From Dyadobacter endophyticus (GTDB taxonomy: Bacteria; Bacteroidota; Bacteroidia; Cytophagales; Spirosomataceae): 64,000 bases of DNA. Position numbers and translations under genes: made by a program. The stretch's first letter is position 1; the number at the start of each line of letters is the position of its first letter. Below the pieces are notes generated by a model. It did no database searches and had not been told where the DNA came from. It saw nothing but the letters and a program-made list of their open reading frames with translations. The stretch lies in NCBI RefSeq assembly GCF_014641595.1, contig NZ_BMIA01000004.1:186001-250000 (forward strand). Reading direction: 5' to 3'. Of the stretch, positions 1-9,566 are shown piece after piece.

Positions 1-1
1 G

Positions 2-1804
2 GCAAATGCAATGGCCGAGCCGCGGTACATTTTCAACTGGACGGGTGCAACGCCCTTTGGCTGGAATAGCTGGGGAGCCATTCAGTCTTCGATTAATCTG
101 CCCAAAGCAAAGTCGGTCGTGGATTTCTTCTCCACCGGCGTGCCCGATTTCCGGAACAGCGATAATACCCTTTACATCGACCTGGATTCTTATTGGGATA
201 ATATGTCGGGTGGCGGCCTGAACGGCAACTTCGCCGAGCTCGCAGAATTTGCAAACTACTGCAAAAGCAAGGGTTTCAAACCGGGCATTTACTGGGCACC
301 TTTTGTGGATTGGGGGAAATTTGCCAGACAAATGGAAGGCAGTACCCATAACTATCAGGACGCCTGGACCAAAGTGAATGGGAATCCCGTCGAACTTGAC
401 GGCGCATATGCACTCGATCCCACGCACCCGGGCACGAAAGCCCGCCTGCAAATGGTGATCGGTAAGTTCATTGCCTGTGGTTTCGAAATGATTAAAATAG
501 ACTTCCTGGGCCACGCGGCGTTGGAAGCCGACAGCTACTACGACAACACCGTTCACACCGGGATGGAAGCTTACCGCAAAGGAATGGAGTATCTCACCGA
601 CCAGCTGGATGGTAAAATGCTGGTTTATGCAGCCATTTCGCCCAACCTCGCCACCGGGCGCTATGCGCATATGCGGAGGATCGCGTGCGATGCTTACAAG
701 GACATTAACGAAACCGCCTACACCCTGAACAGCACGACCTACGGCTGGTGGCAGAAGCACATTTACAATTACCTCGACGCCGATCACCTCGTTTTCGGGA
801 CGCAGACCGACGGTGAAAACCGTGCCCGTTTTGCCTCGGGCATTGTTACCGGCACGCTCGTAACCGGCGACGATTTCTCGGCTACCGGCGCATGGACCGC
901 CAAAGCGCAGACGCTCCTGCAAAACGAAGACCTGCTTAATCTGGCAGCAAGCGGCATTGTGTTTACACCTGTCGAGGGAAATACGGGCAATCAGGCCAAT
1001 GAGTTGTTTGTTAAAAATGCAGGTAACAAATCCTACCTCGCTATTTTCAACTACGGCGGAACGGCCAAGACTTTTAACATAAATCTGCAAAGAGCCGGTA
1101 TGAGCGGTTCCGACAATTACTCGACCCGGGAGCTTTTCAGTGGCGCCCAGAACGCCCGCCAAACGGCAACGCATGTGCAAGGCACATTTTCCATCACCAT
1201 ACCAGCCGCAGATGCCGCCATTGTGGAGTTCAGCAATACGACGCTGCCCGTGACGCTCATCGGTTTCACGGCTGAAAAATCAAATACCGGCACATTGCTG
1301 CAATGGAAAACGTCCGATGAGACCAACAACAAGGAGTTTGTCATCGAGCGCAGCACCGACGGCAAGGCTTTCAGGGCGATCGGCAAAGTGGCGGGGGCGG
1401 GTGATTCTTCCAAAGAACAAAGCTATGCGTACCACGACGTCGCGCCGGTTGCCGGGGCCATCAATTACTACCGTTTGAAACAGGTCGATTTCGACGGCAA
1501 GTCGGAGCGGTCGGCGGTCAGGCCGGTGAATTACCGGGACTCGGACGATACCAAATCCCGCATTAATATCTATCCAAATCCCGGTGCCGACGAGCTGAAT
1601 ATCAGGCTCGGCGAGTCGCTGGAAGGGAAAGTGATGGTGCGGCTCGTGGATATGAACGGCAAATGCATGCTTTCCAGGAGCTATACCAATCCGGCCGAAG
1701 TGATTTCAGTGCCAGGTATCAGGCCGCTGCGCGCCGGGATGTATGTGGTGGAAGTGGAATCGGCCGACGGCGTGGTGCAGAACACGAGATTCAATAAAAA
1801 TTAA
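2..1804 (+). CDS. Secreted alpha-galactosidase-like glycoside hydrolase with T9SS sorting domain (5' truncated)
   Basis: The reading frame is open to the left edge, so the N-terminus including the export signal is missing. The visible part begins in a clan GH-D (GH27/GH36-like) TIM barrel: PFGWNSWG near the start, KPGIYWAPF, then KIDFL and RIACDAY, which carry the two Asp residues expected as nucleophile and acid/base in this clan. After an all-beta domain ending near nt 1240 comes a linker starting LPVTLIGF, a fibronectin-like segment, and a C-terminal T9SS type A domain with the IYPNP motif and a Lys-rich end. The enzyme is therefore expected to be exported to the cell surface or medium and to release alpha-linked galactose or a related sugar; substrate specificity is not readable. 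Family assignment is confident at clan level only. Confidence 0.8.
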   Translation, partial: ANAMAEPRYIFNWTGATPFGWNSWGAIQSSINLPKAKSVVDFFSTGVPDFRNSDNTLYIDLDSYWDNMSGGGLNGNFAELAEFANYCKSKGFKPGIYWAPFVDWGKFARQMEGSTHNYQDAWTKVNGNPVELDGAYALDPTHPGTKARLQMVIGKFIACGFEMIKIDFLGHAALEADSYYDNTVHTGMEAYRKGMEYLTDQLDGKMLVYAAISPNLATGRYAHMRRIACDAYKDINETAYTLNSTTYGWWQKHIYNYLDADHLVFGTQTDGENRARFASGIVTGTLVTGDDFSATGAWTAKAQTLLQNEDLLNLAASGIVFTPVEGNTGNQANELFVKNAGNKSYLAIFNYGGTAKTFNINLQRAGMSGSDNYSTRELFSGAQNARQTATHVQGTFSITIPAADAAIVEFSNTTLPVTLIGFTAEKSNTGTLLQWKTSDETNNKEFVIERSTDGKAFRAIGKVAGAGDSSKEQSYAYHDVAPVAGAINYYRLKQVDFDGKSERSAVRPVNYRDSDDTKSRINIYPNPGADELNIRLGESLEGKVMVRLVDMNGKCMLSRSYTNPAEVISVPGIRPLRAGMYVVEVESADGVVQNTRFNKN

Positions 1805-1816
1805 TTGACACACCTC

Positions 1817-1878
1817 ATTGTCAGCGGAGTCGAAGGCGTCTCGCATGGACGCTTTCGATTCCGCTCCTGGCTGACAAT
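1817..1878. terminator. Bidirectional hairpin between convergent genes
   Basis: An imperfect stem of about 25 bp with three mismatches and a short loop (arms 1817-1840 and 1848-1878) lies between the stops of two convergent genes, which is where a shared terminator is expected. There is no long T tract on either side, so its termination strength is uncertain. Confidence 0.5.
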
Positions 1879-1952
1879 TTAGTCAGATTTGATACCTTTT
1901 TTGGTTTTGAAGAAACTACTGGGAGGACATGGTTAGCCTCCCGGTGTTTTCT

Positions 1953-3272
1953 CTATTTCCGCAGGAAGAAACGGCTTGTTGCTTCGGTACCGTCTTTGCG
2001 TGACACTTTCAGCAAATAGGTGCCGCCGGGTACATTTTTGATATCCAGCTCGCCGTCGGCAGCCACTTTTACATCCTGGCGGAGGCGGCCCGAAAGGTCG
2101 GTCAGCAAGACTTGGGTAATGCCTGTCGGATTGCTGACGTACACAGGCCCGCTGGCAGGGTTTGGAAATACCCATTGCCCGGCATTGTGCCATTCGACGA
2201 GTCTGATGCGGCTGTATGCGTATGTACCGTCAAGCACGCCCGTCGCACGGTCGATCATCTTGAGGCGGTAGAAGTTCCGTCCGCCTGATGGTCGTGCATC
2301 AGTAAAGCTGTATTCATTACGTACAACGCTTTCGCCCATTGCTTTCACGGTACCAATCACAGTCCAGGCCCTGGCGTCGATACTGCGCTCTATCTCAAAG
2401 CGATCGCTGTTGGTTTCCTCCGTGGTAACCCACGTCAGCAGCGCTGTCCGTCCCTCCTGTTTCGCATCGAAAGCGGCCAGCGTAACAGGCAGCGGTGTAA
2501 CACGCGAGGCAAATGTGTAAGCCGTATAGGTGTTGGGCACAAGGGCGCTGGTGGTGGTGATAGAACCCGCCGTGAGACTGCTTGTTCCGCCTAAAATCGA
2601 ATTTACATCCACCTTGGAAGCTATCGGTACCCATTGTGAGCCATTCCAGCCGGCAATGGTCAGCTTGTCGGGCTGTGCACTCGTGAGACTGGAAATATTA
2701 CTGCCCGCATCCCAGGTGAGCGTAATCGCCGTGGCGTTTGTTCCGTTGATATCCCAGTACTCGATCGTACTGACGGCTTGTAATGTACCTTCGAATGTGG
2801 CCGATGGAAACGGGCCGCCAGCCGGAAGTACCGGATAATTACCGCCTCCGAGGTTATCGGTGATGGCCGAAGTAGGGTCCGAATGATAGTAAGCACCGTT
2901 GGTAGCGTCGGCAGCCGCAGCGAATGGGCCGTAGAAGCCATTGTCACCTACGGGGAAAACAAACTGGGAAGTGCCGTATTTCCTTACATAACCATCCACA
3001 TGGGCGGCGTCGGACGCGCCGGTATGCGATGCGGCCTCCGCGAAATTAAGGACGCCGTTGGGGTCGGACCGTACCGTGCCGATAATGCCGGGCAATGTGC
3101 CGCTGCCTCCGTTGACAAAGTCGTGTGCTCCGAAGAAGGTCATCTGGGCCCCGCCGAAAATATAGGTGTTGCCCGAACTCCCCTGCTGGGCTTGTACTGC
3201 TCCCGACAAGGCTATCAGCACAAGGAATGCAGCACGGTGCACCCATGATCCTGAATAAGTTGCTTTTTTCAT
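1953..3272 (-). CDS. Secreted T9SS cargo protein, function unknown
   Basis: A 439-residue protein with an N-terminal signal peptide (hydrophobic segment about 13-28, cleavage near VQAQQ). Residues about 30-270 are a Gly/Ser/Thr-rich all-beta region without a recognised catalytic motif. From about residue 275 it has the linker LPVTLAAFDA, a fibronectin-like module with ETNSDRFEIERS, and a C-terminal T9SS type A domain containing FPNPASG. It starts 13 bases after the stop of the S74-type gene upstream on the same strand, so the two are probably one operon. The likely role is a surface-displayed or released structural or adhesive protein; this is inference from architecture. Confidence 0.75.
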   Translation of the reverse strand: MKKATYSGSWVHRAAFLVLIALSGAVQAQQGSSGNTYIFGGAQMTFFGAHDFVNGGSGTLPGIIGTVRSDPNGVLNFAEAASHTGASDAAHVDGYVRKYGTSQFVFPVGDNGFYGPFAAAADATNGAYYHSDPTSAITDNLGGGNYPVLPAGGPFPSATFEGTLQAVSTIEYWDINGTNATAITLTWDAGSNISSLTSAQPDKLTIAGWNGSQWVPIASKVDVNSILGGTSSLTAGSITTTSALVPNTYTAYTFASRVTPLPVTLAAFDAKQEGRTALLTWVTTEETNSDRFEIERSIDARAWTVIGTVKAMGESVVRNEYSFTDARPSGGRNFYRLKMIDRATGVLDGTYAYSRIRLVEWHNAGQWVFPNPASGPVYVSNPTGITQVLLTDLSGRLRQDVKVAADGELDIKNVPGGTYLLKVSRKDGTEATSRFFLRK

Positions 3273-3285
3273 ATTTCAGGAAGGG

Positions 3286-4812
3286 TTATTTACCAATGGC
3301 TGTACCGGAAGTATTGTTGTTCGACGCATTTTTCAGCAGGCTGCGCAGTGATGCTACTTCTTCGCGCGAGAGGGTTTCTACGGAAAGTTCTGCCGTAAGC
3401 GACGCATTTCTGGCTTTCAATTCAGTCACTTGTGCCTGCAACTGTTCGATCAGCGCCTGTTGCTCCTGCACGGCCTTCACGATCAGCGGGGTTACTTTCC
3501 CATAATCAACCAGCCACGGTTCGGTTTTAGGGTTTTTACCGCCTACTGTTACTGCATTCGGGAAGATATTATAAAGATCCTGGGCCAGGAAGCCGGTGAG
3601 GCGGTTCTTCTTCTCGTCGATCTTGTAGTTGTAATCGGCTACGCGGATCTTCATCAAATCTGACAAGCCATATTTTGTTTTACCTATATTCTCTTTCAAG
3701 CGGACGTCGGAAGTGGTATTGTACTGCACGGAGTTCACGTTGTTGGCCGGGCTGCTGATAGATCCGATGGTATTGCCCGAACGGTTGAATATCTGCCAGT
3801 TCAATGCCTCGCCGCCACCGATTGTTTTCGTCAGATAGAGGTTTGCGCCTACCGCTGAGCGCTGCACGGCGAGTGTACCGGCGGGATTGAGTTCAACGCC
3901 GTCCTCACTGGAAGTTCCTAGGATCATCGCTCCGGTAAATGCTCCTGCGGGCATCACACGAGTAACGCCCGCTACCTGCAAGCGGGAATTGGGAGCGGTA
4001 ACGCCTGTTCCGATCCCGACGAGGCCCGCCTGGGTAACGGCCATACGCACGCCGCTATGATCCTGTATCGTAAAGGCCAGGTCTCCCAGTGTAGCATCGC
4101 TGCGCATGGCGATACGCATTGGATAGCTATCGCTGGTGGTATTGGTGAAATCGATATAGCCGTTGGTAACGCCGGCATTGGCACTGGGGTCGCGATAAAG
4201 TTTGAGCCCGCCGTCAGGAGTAATGCGGGTATGTTTGAGGCCGTCCGCGTTACGAGCCTCTACATAACCGTTGCGGTAAATCCAGGCGACTTTATTGCCA
4301 CCTGCGTCATTGGTTGTCCCTTTCAGGTACCACGCGGTACGATTGGGAGAGACGTAGGTTGCCCAACTGCCGCCTTTACAGATGAATTGCTGCCCGAAGG
4401 TCGGGCTGGTTTCCAGCGTGTCCGTATACAGCTCGCCGTCGTTACAGCTTCCGGCGGGCTGGCCTCCGCCAAAAGTGTATGTATAGTTCGATTCCCCGGC
4501 GGTAGCAACCCATTTTGTTCCGTCATTGTAGTAAAAACCGGGTGTAACGTCGTTGGCGGTAGCCGTGTTGTAAACGGTCATACCGGCCACGTGTGCATTG
4601 AGTGGAGAGGGGTTTGTAGTTTGTGTAAGTGGAAGACGGGGCAATAGCAATCCTTTGCTGGTACTTTCGACTTCGAGGACGGAATTGGCGTTAATGGTCG
4701 TCGGATTGTCGCCGATCTTGACCTGGGCAAACAATGGGAAAGCACAAAGGCTTAGTCCGAAAACCGCCACGATAGCGCGTAGTTTATGGATCTGTAATTG
4801 TCTGATTTTCAT
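3286..4812 (-). CDS. Tail-fiber-like protein with C-terminal peptidase S74 chaperone domain
   Basis: A 508-residue protein with a signal peptide (hydrophobic segment about 12-29, ending FAQ). After the signal comes the segment NSVLEVESTSKGLLLPRL, common in Bacteroidota surface fiber proteins, followed by repetitive beta-rich sequence. Near residue 370 begins an intramolecular chaperone domain of the endosialidase/S74 type: TSDVRLKENI, then GFLAQDL, then a terminal coiled coil rich in Q, L and E. In this family the domain assembles a trimeric beta-helix fiber and can cleave itself off; the Ser of TSDVRLKEN is the expected self-cleavage residue. The gene is the first of a two-gene unit with the T9SS protein that follows. 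No phage genes are nearby, so this is a cellular surface fiber rather than a prophage remnant. Confidence 0.8.
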   Translation of the reverse strand: MKIRQLQIHKLRAIVAVFGLSLCAFPLFAQVKIGDNPTTINANSVLEVESTSKGLLLPRLPLTQTTNPSPLNAHVAGMTVYNTATANDVTPGFYYNDGTKWVATAGESNYTYTFGGGQPAGSCNDGELYTDTLETSPTFGQQFICKGGSWATYVSPNRTAWYLKGTTNDAGGNKVAWIYRNGYVEARNADGLKHTRITPDGGLKLYRDPSANAGVTNGYIDFTNTTSDSYPMRIAMRSDATLGDLAFTIQDHSGVRMAVTQAGLVGIGTGVTAPNSRLQVAGVTRVMPAGAFTGAMILGTSSEDGVELNPAGTLAVQRSAVGANLYLTKTIGGGEALNWQIFNRSGNTIGSISSPANNVNSVQYNTTSDVRLKENIGKTKYGLSDLMKIRVADYNYKIDEKKNRLTGFLAQDLYNIFPNAVTVGGKNPKTEPWLVDYGKVTPLIVKAVQEQQALIEQLQAQVTELKARNASLTAELSVETLSREEVASLRSLLKNASNNNTSGTAIGK

Positions 4813-5140
4813 AAGGTGAGATTGTTTTGAAGTTAGATTTGATAAAGGGGCGCTCTGCCGCAGCGAATGCCGCGGTACAAGGCTGTCGAAATATTTCTTG
4901 TCCGAAAGGTCAGTACTTGCAGATGAATTTGTTGTACCGAGCGTAGATGGTTTTTATAGAAAAATTTCTACAAAAAACAGGGTAATTCTTGGTTACACAA
5001 GGGGAGCGGACTTTTTTCCATCGCAGATGGAAGCCGGAGTACGACGTAGTACTTCTAGCACAGAAAGAAGTAATTATTTGAAAGTCGCATATTTTAGTAA
5101 TTTCAGGATAAATAGTCCCTATATAGTGTACAGTTGATCT
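4813..5140. promoter_or_regulatory. 328-bp divergent intergenic region with three inverted repeats
   Basis: This gap separates the S74-type gene (minus) from the histidine kinase (plus). It holds three perfect inverted repeats on the kinase side: 5016-5032 (7-bp arms, 3-bp spacer), 5038-5053 (5-bp arms, 6-bp spacer) and 5050-5072 (7-bp arms, 9-bp spacer). They are candidate binding sites for a regulator. No clear TAnnTTTG box was found. Confidence 0.4.
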
Positions 5141-8100
5141 ATGAGAACCCTCCTGATCGCGTTGATCTCTCTCATTCTGCATGGCTTTCCCACAGCTGCG
5201 CAGCCGGAGCGTTTCATTGTTTCGCAGTACAATACCGACAATGGCCTTCCCCAGAACAGTGTTAAAGATATTGCATTCGATGAATGGGGCTATTGCTGGC
5301 TAGCCACGGAAATGGGGATGGTGCGGTTTGACGGCCAACGGTTTGTCACTTACGGAACCTCCGAATTGCCGGGGATGAAGTCGACGCGGGTGGAAGGCCT
5401 TACTGCCGATGCGCGCGGCACATTATACGCGCGGCTGTATGGTGGGCAAAACATTAAAGTAGCAGTTTCGGGGCAGCATGCAGCACCCGGGCCGGTGCTG
5501 CTGCCGGCATGGTCGGTACACGTAGGGCGGCAGGGGGTGGCGGTCGACGAGAAGGGAATGATGCTTAAACTAGCCTCTTTTTACCGTCACCTGGGCCAGA
5601 AGCCATTCCTCTTTTCGTCGAGTATTTCAAATACTGAAGTTTATCTCAGAAATGAGAACAGCCTGATCTACTTTTCAGGAAGTCAGAAAGGACCATTGGA
5701 AATCAGGGACTATACAGGCCGGAAGCCGGAATATGCCCTGTTTGCGGGGCAATTTCTGGCGTGCATCTTACCGGGAAACCGGGTCGAGGCCTGGAAAAAC
5801 GGCCGTTTGATCCCTGCTTATGCGTCCATTGGAGGGCCTCTGGCTTCGGATGCTCTTTTTCTTTCCGGCGATTTTGTCACCTTTCCCAGCCCCGACGGGT
5901 TTTACGCGTACGCGGGTGAGACCCTTTACAAAGTAATGCTACGCAATGGCCGCCTCGATTCTGAAATCGGGCTGGCAGGTATTCAGGTACCTTTTTTAAG
6001 TTGTGTCCGCTTCTCGCCGGAGCAGCAAACCTATTACCTCGGTTCAACCACCGACGGGCTGTTTGTGGTACAAAAAAAACAATTTGCTGCTCCGCCTTTT
6101 CCATCCCCTGTCCTCGACCAGAGCCTTTATGCACAGGTTAAGGCTGGCGATGACCGTTTGATCGTGAAAAACACACTGATTTCGATAGATCAGCCACCCC
6201 GGCAATTGCCGATTGACTCCGGCATTGCTTCCTGGTTTTTCACCCCGGACAACCGGCAGCTGTACTACGAACAGAACTTTAAACTTCGCAAGCTGAATAT
6301 TATAAGCGGCCACAGCCGGGTTGTGGCGTCGGAAGATGGGATCGTCCACATGAGCGAGGCTGGTGAAGGACAGTACTTCTTTGCATCGGTCAGGGGATTC
6401 GGTAAACTTGTGAATGACAAAGCCGAAGGCATCAAAGCGTTTCCGCAAAAGGCGAATATCCTTTTTGCGAAACAGATCCGCCCTGCCTATTTCCTGGTTT
6501 GTACTGAGAAAGGGCTGAAATGGTACGATTACGAGCGGAACCGCGTCGATAAGTCGGTGCTGGAATCCATGTCGATACGAACGGTGCATGCCGAAGCCCC
6601 CAACAAGATCTGGATCTCCACTTATGGAAAAGGCTTTTATCTCTTACATAACAAGAAACTCTACCGTATGCCGGCGGGTCCGCGCCAGGCCCTGACAACC
6701 ATTCATTCATTTATTGAGGATGGTCACGGCTTCTTCTGGTTGCCAAGTAATAACGGTCTTTTTAAGGTTAAGAAAAGCGAATTGCTGGCCTATGCCGAAC
6801 GGCGGCAGGAGAAGGTCAATTTTTTTCGGTTCGACCGGACCGACGGTCTTCCCACGAACGAGTTCAACGGAGGATGCGATCCATCTTATGTGTGGTTGAA
6901 AGACAGTCTTTTATCACTTCCTTCAATGAAAGGACTGGTTTGGTTTTATCCCCATAAACTTAAACCTTATTATCCCAACCGCGATATTTTTGCGGATAGC
7001 CTGACGGTGAAAGGCCGACCGGTTACACTCAATGCGAAAGGCATTACGCTTTCACCCGACTTCAAACGGTTGGCCGTTCAGGTTTCGTCGCCGTATTTTG
7101 GCAACCCCGAAAACCTCGATCTTGAATACCAGGTAGCCGGGCTGGAACCCGACTGGCATAAAGTCGAGAAAAATGGCCAGATAACGATCACCAGCCTTCC
7201 GCCCGGGGATTACAAGCTTCTGGTGCGGCGGAACAATGTAAACATGTCGGACAGCTCGACGCAGTTTGTGTTGCCTATCGACGTGCAGCCATGGTTCTAT
7301 ACCACCTGGTGGTTCTATTTGTTTTGCGTTTGCTTATCGGTGGGGATCGGTTACCTGTTGTTTAAACGACGGCTCACGAAGCTGCAAAAGGAAGCCCAGG
7401 AACTCGAAAACATCATTTCCTCCCGAACCTCCGAACTGAAAAACGCGGTGGACGAACTTGCCACATCGGAAATGGCACTACTCGAAAGTAACCGGTTCAA
7501 GGACCATGTGATTACAATGGTACTCCATGATATGCGGTCGCCGCTGCGGTTTATATCCCTTATCAGCGGCAAACTTTTGAAAAACCATACGCATCTCACG
7601 TCCTCCGACCTCGACGCCTATCTGGGCGATCTGCATATGGGCACGCAAAACCTCCTAGGCTTTACCGAGCAGTTTTTTATGTGGATCAGCACGCAGCAGC
7701 AGGGGTTCAAAATCAATAAGAACCTCTTTCCGGTAAATGCTTTGTTTGAGGAAATCGCTTCGCTATACAAGGAGCTTTTTAAAGTAAACCATAACCGGCT
7801 TGCCATCGTGCATACCAGCCTGGAATGTGTTTCAGATTACCAGATACTTTCCGTTGTAATCCGTAACCTGATCGATAACGCCAACAAAAACACCTATGAC
7901 GGAGAGATCAGGCTTTCATGCCGGGAGGAAAACGGCCAGCTCCTGATCTCGATCAGCGACACGGGCCTGGGATTGAGCGACGAGCAGATCGCCCTGTTTA
8001 TGAGCCGCGACAGACAGGCCGGGAACCGCGGTACCGGCAGCCTGCTGATCCATACCATGCTCGACTACATTCAGGGAAGCATTTCGATCGCCAGCGAGCC

Positions 8101-8191
8101 GGGGCGGGGCAGTACTTTCACTATTCTCCTTCAAAATCTGCATCAATTTGATACGTCTGCGCAAGGTGGTTCAATTCTAGCAGGTTCTTGA
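5141..8191 (+). CDS. Propeller-type sensor histidine kinase
   Basis: A 1016-residue membrane sensor. A signal peptide (residues about 1-20) exports a large two-component-regulator-type beta propeller (Reg_prop repeats such as TDNGLPQNSV and DEWGYCWLAT), followed by a Y_Y_Y domain (about 640-710). One membrane segment lies at about 722-742, then a coiled coil, then the kinase core: H-box LHDMRSPLRF with the phosphorylatable His at 796, N-box RNLIDNANKN near 908-917, G1 box DTGLGLS near 940 and a GTGS G2 box. Unlike many Bacteroidota relatives it has no receiver or AraC output domain fused at the C-terminus, so it must signal through a separate regulator. The convergent LuxR-type gene just downstream is the obvious partner; the two coding regions overlap by 71 bp on opposite strands. 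The ligand is unknown. Confidence 0.9.
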   Translation: MRTLLIALISLILHGFPTAAQPERFIVSQYNTDNGLPQNSVKDIAFDEWGYCWLATEMGMVRFDGQRFVTYGTSELPGMKSTRVEGLTADARGTLYARLYGGQNIKVAVSGQHAAPGPVLLPAWSVHVGRQGVAVDEKGMMLKLASFYRHLGQKPFLFSSSISNTEVYLRNENSLIYFSGSQKGPLEIRDYTGRKPEYALFAGQFLACILPGNRVEAWKNGRLIPAYASIGGPLASDALFLSGDFVTFPSPDGFYAYAGETLYKVMLRNGRLDSEIGLAGIQVPFLSCVRFSPEQQTYYLGSTTDGLFVVQKKQFAAPPFPSPVLDQSLYAQVKAGDDRLIVKNTLISIDQPPRQLPIDSGIASWFFTPDNRQLYYEQNFKLRKLNIISGHSRVVASEDGIVHMSEAGEGQYFFASVRGFGKLVNDKAEGIKAFPQKANILFAKQIRPAYFLVCTEKGLKWYDYERNRVDKSVLESMSIRTVHAEAPNKIWISTYGKGFYLLHNKKLYRMPAGPRQALTTIHSFIEDGHGFFWLPSNNGLFKVKKSELLAYAERRQEKVNFFRFDRTDGLPTNEFNGGCDPSYVWLKDSLLSLPSMKGLVWFYPHKLKPYYPNRDIFADSLTVKGRPVTLNAKGITLSPDFKRLAVQVSSPYFGNPENLDLEYQVAGLEPDWHKVEKNGQITITSLPPGDYKLLVRRNNVNMSDSSTQFVLPIDVQPWFYTTWWFYLFCVCLSVGIGYLLFKRRLTKLQKEAQELENIISSRTSELKNAVDELATSEMALLESNRFKDHVITMVLHDMRSPLRFISLISGKLLKNHTHLTSSDLDAYLGDLHMGTQNLLGFTEQFFMWISTQQQGFKINKNLFPVNALFEEIASLYKELFKVNHNRLAIVHTSLECVSDYQILSVVIRNLIDNANKNTYDGEIRLSCREENGQLLISISDTGLGLSDEQIALFMSRDRQAGNRGTGSLLIHTMLDYIQGSISIASEPGRGSTFTILLQNLHQFDTSAQGGSILAGS

Positions 8192-8774
8192 TTTCCAGCT
8201 TGTCGAAAACGCGACAACGGAAACTGCTGGCTGTGGAAGCGCTGATCGACAGCGTATTGGCTACTTCGAGCGCACCATAACCTTTGAGCAGCAGAAGCGC
8301 CACTTCGAATTCCCGTTTGGAGAGCTTGTCGAAAGGCGTGTTGGTTACGTTGCCAATCAATGCGTTGGAAAAAATTTCGTTCTGGGACCTGGAAATGTAC
8401 CTGCGGCCCTGGCTCACCACATGGATCGCTTCGGCCAGTACTTCGTCCGGTTCTGTCTTGTTTACGTACCCGAACGCGCCTTCGCGTAAGAATCGGGCTG
8501 CAAAAACCTTGTCGGGCTTCATGGTCACGACCAGTATTTTCAGCTTCGGTCGAATGCGTAATATATCAGGGATCAGTGCGAGTTCGTTGGTTTCGGGCAT
8601 GTTCAGGTCGGTGATCAGCAGGTCGAATTCCTGTGCGGTAATTTTCCCGATCACTTCCCGCCCTGTTTCGGCGAATTCTACGATTGTACTGAATCCCAGG
8701 ACTTCTTTAACGACCATCTGAAGTCCTTTTCGGACAAGTTGGTGATCGTCGGCAATGAGTATAGAAAGCGGCAT
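8121..8774 (-). CDS. NarL/FixJ-type response regulator
   Basis: A 217-residue two-domain regulator. The receiver has the acidic pair D9-D10, the phosphoacceptor D56 in LLITDLNMPE, and the switch Lys in VNKTEP, so it is competent for phosphorylation. The C-terminal LuxR-type helix-turn-helix begins FDKLSKREFEVALLLLKG and continues VANTLSISASTASSFRCRVFDKL. Its 3' end overlaps the 3' end of the propeller kinase gene by 71 bp, which suggests functional pairing. It is the only one of the three adjacent LuxR-type genes with an intact receiver. Confidence 0.9.
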   Translation of the reverse strand: MPLSILIADDHQLVRKGLQMVVKEVLGFSTIVEFAETGREVIGKITAQEFDLLITDLNMPETNELALIPDILRIRPKLKILVVTMKPDKVFAARFLREGAFGYVNKTEPDEVLAEAIHVVSQGRRYISRSQNEIFSNALIGNVTNTPFDKLSKREFEVALLLLKGYGALEVANTLSISASTASSFRCRVFDKLEIKNLLELNHLAQTYQIDADFEGE

Positions 8775-8866
8775 AGTTGAAATGAGGCCTTTCGGGATTA
8801 CGGTTCAATCGTAATGACTGAAATTAACGCATTTCACACTGAATTACAAAATGGCGGCGGGCCAAT

Positions 8867-9511
8867 TTAATTTGACAATACCGAGGCCAGTTCAACAATG
8901 TTTATGACATTTTTCTTCAACATAACCGTTCGTTTGATGGTACTGATCGTGCTGTGCCTGACGCTCAATGCTGCCGCAATTTCCGAAGTCTTCATGCCGC
9001 TGATCAGCAGGTTCGCCACTTCCTGCTCACGGGGAGAGAGCTTGTTGGGTTTTCTTTGCAGGTTGTATTTGAGGAAGTTACGTATCTGTGCCTGATTGCC
9101 CGGGTCGAACAGAAATTCGTAACCGAACTTTTCCAGCGTGCTCCGGCAGATGTACCGCCGCGATTCCAGTACCTCCCGGAGGCAGGTCTCCGTTTCCAGG
9201 TCGCTGCTTCCTTTGGAAATGCACGCGCCGGCACCGGAAAGCACAAGCGACAATGCTTTTTTATAAAGATTATCGTTGTACATGATCACCCACGGGATAG
9301 CGCTGTGCCGCTGGATCATCCTGGTGTCGATGCCCGTTTTTTCATTGATACCGGCTACCACCAGGTCGATTTTATGATGCAAAAGATGTTTTGAAAGGCC
9401 GCTTATGGTATTCGTTTCAAAGAACGTAAACTCGTTTTCAATGTTTTTGAAAAACTCCTTGAGACCCGTCAGGATAATAGGGTGAGAGTCGTATAAAATT
9501 ACGTGAAGCAT
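8867..9511 (-). CDS. LuxR-type regulator with degenerate receiver
   Basis: A 214-residue protein with the receiver/HTH layout of NarL-type regulators. The receiver keeps the fold pattern (VILYDSHPIILTGLKEFF; SGAGACISKGSSD) but the position of the phosphoacceptor Asp is Gly54 in DLVVAGIN, and only one acidic residue (D8) is left of the usual pair. It therefore cannot take part in ordinary Asp phosphorylation. The HTH is complete (LSPREQEVANLLISG, then IAAALSVRHSTISTIK). It is closely related to the next gene upstream, which lies 55 bp away on the same strand. Confidence 0.85.
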   Translation of the reverse strand: MLHVILYDSHPIILTGLKEFFKNIENEFTFFETNTISGLSKHLLHHKIDLVVAGINEKTGIDTRMIQRHSAIPWVIMYNDNLYKKALSLVLSGAGACISKGSSDLETETCLREVLESRRYICRSTLEKFGYEFLFDPGNQAQIRNFLKYNLQRKPNKLSPREQEVANLLISGMKTSEIAAALSVRHSTISTIKRTVMLKKNVINIVELASVLSN

Positions 9512-9566
9512 AGTAAAGGTGCTGATTGGCGAAGAGGCTTGCCGGCGGGGCCGGAGTTTGGTGTGG

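Noticed and set aside
3286..4812. Prophage origin for the tail-fiber-like gene
   Set aside because: No other phage genes are near. S74-type chaperone proteins with signal peptides and a T9SS neighbour are common chromosomal genes in Bacteroidota.
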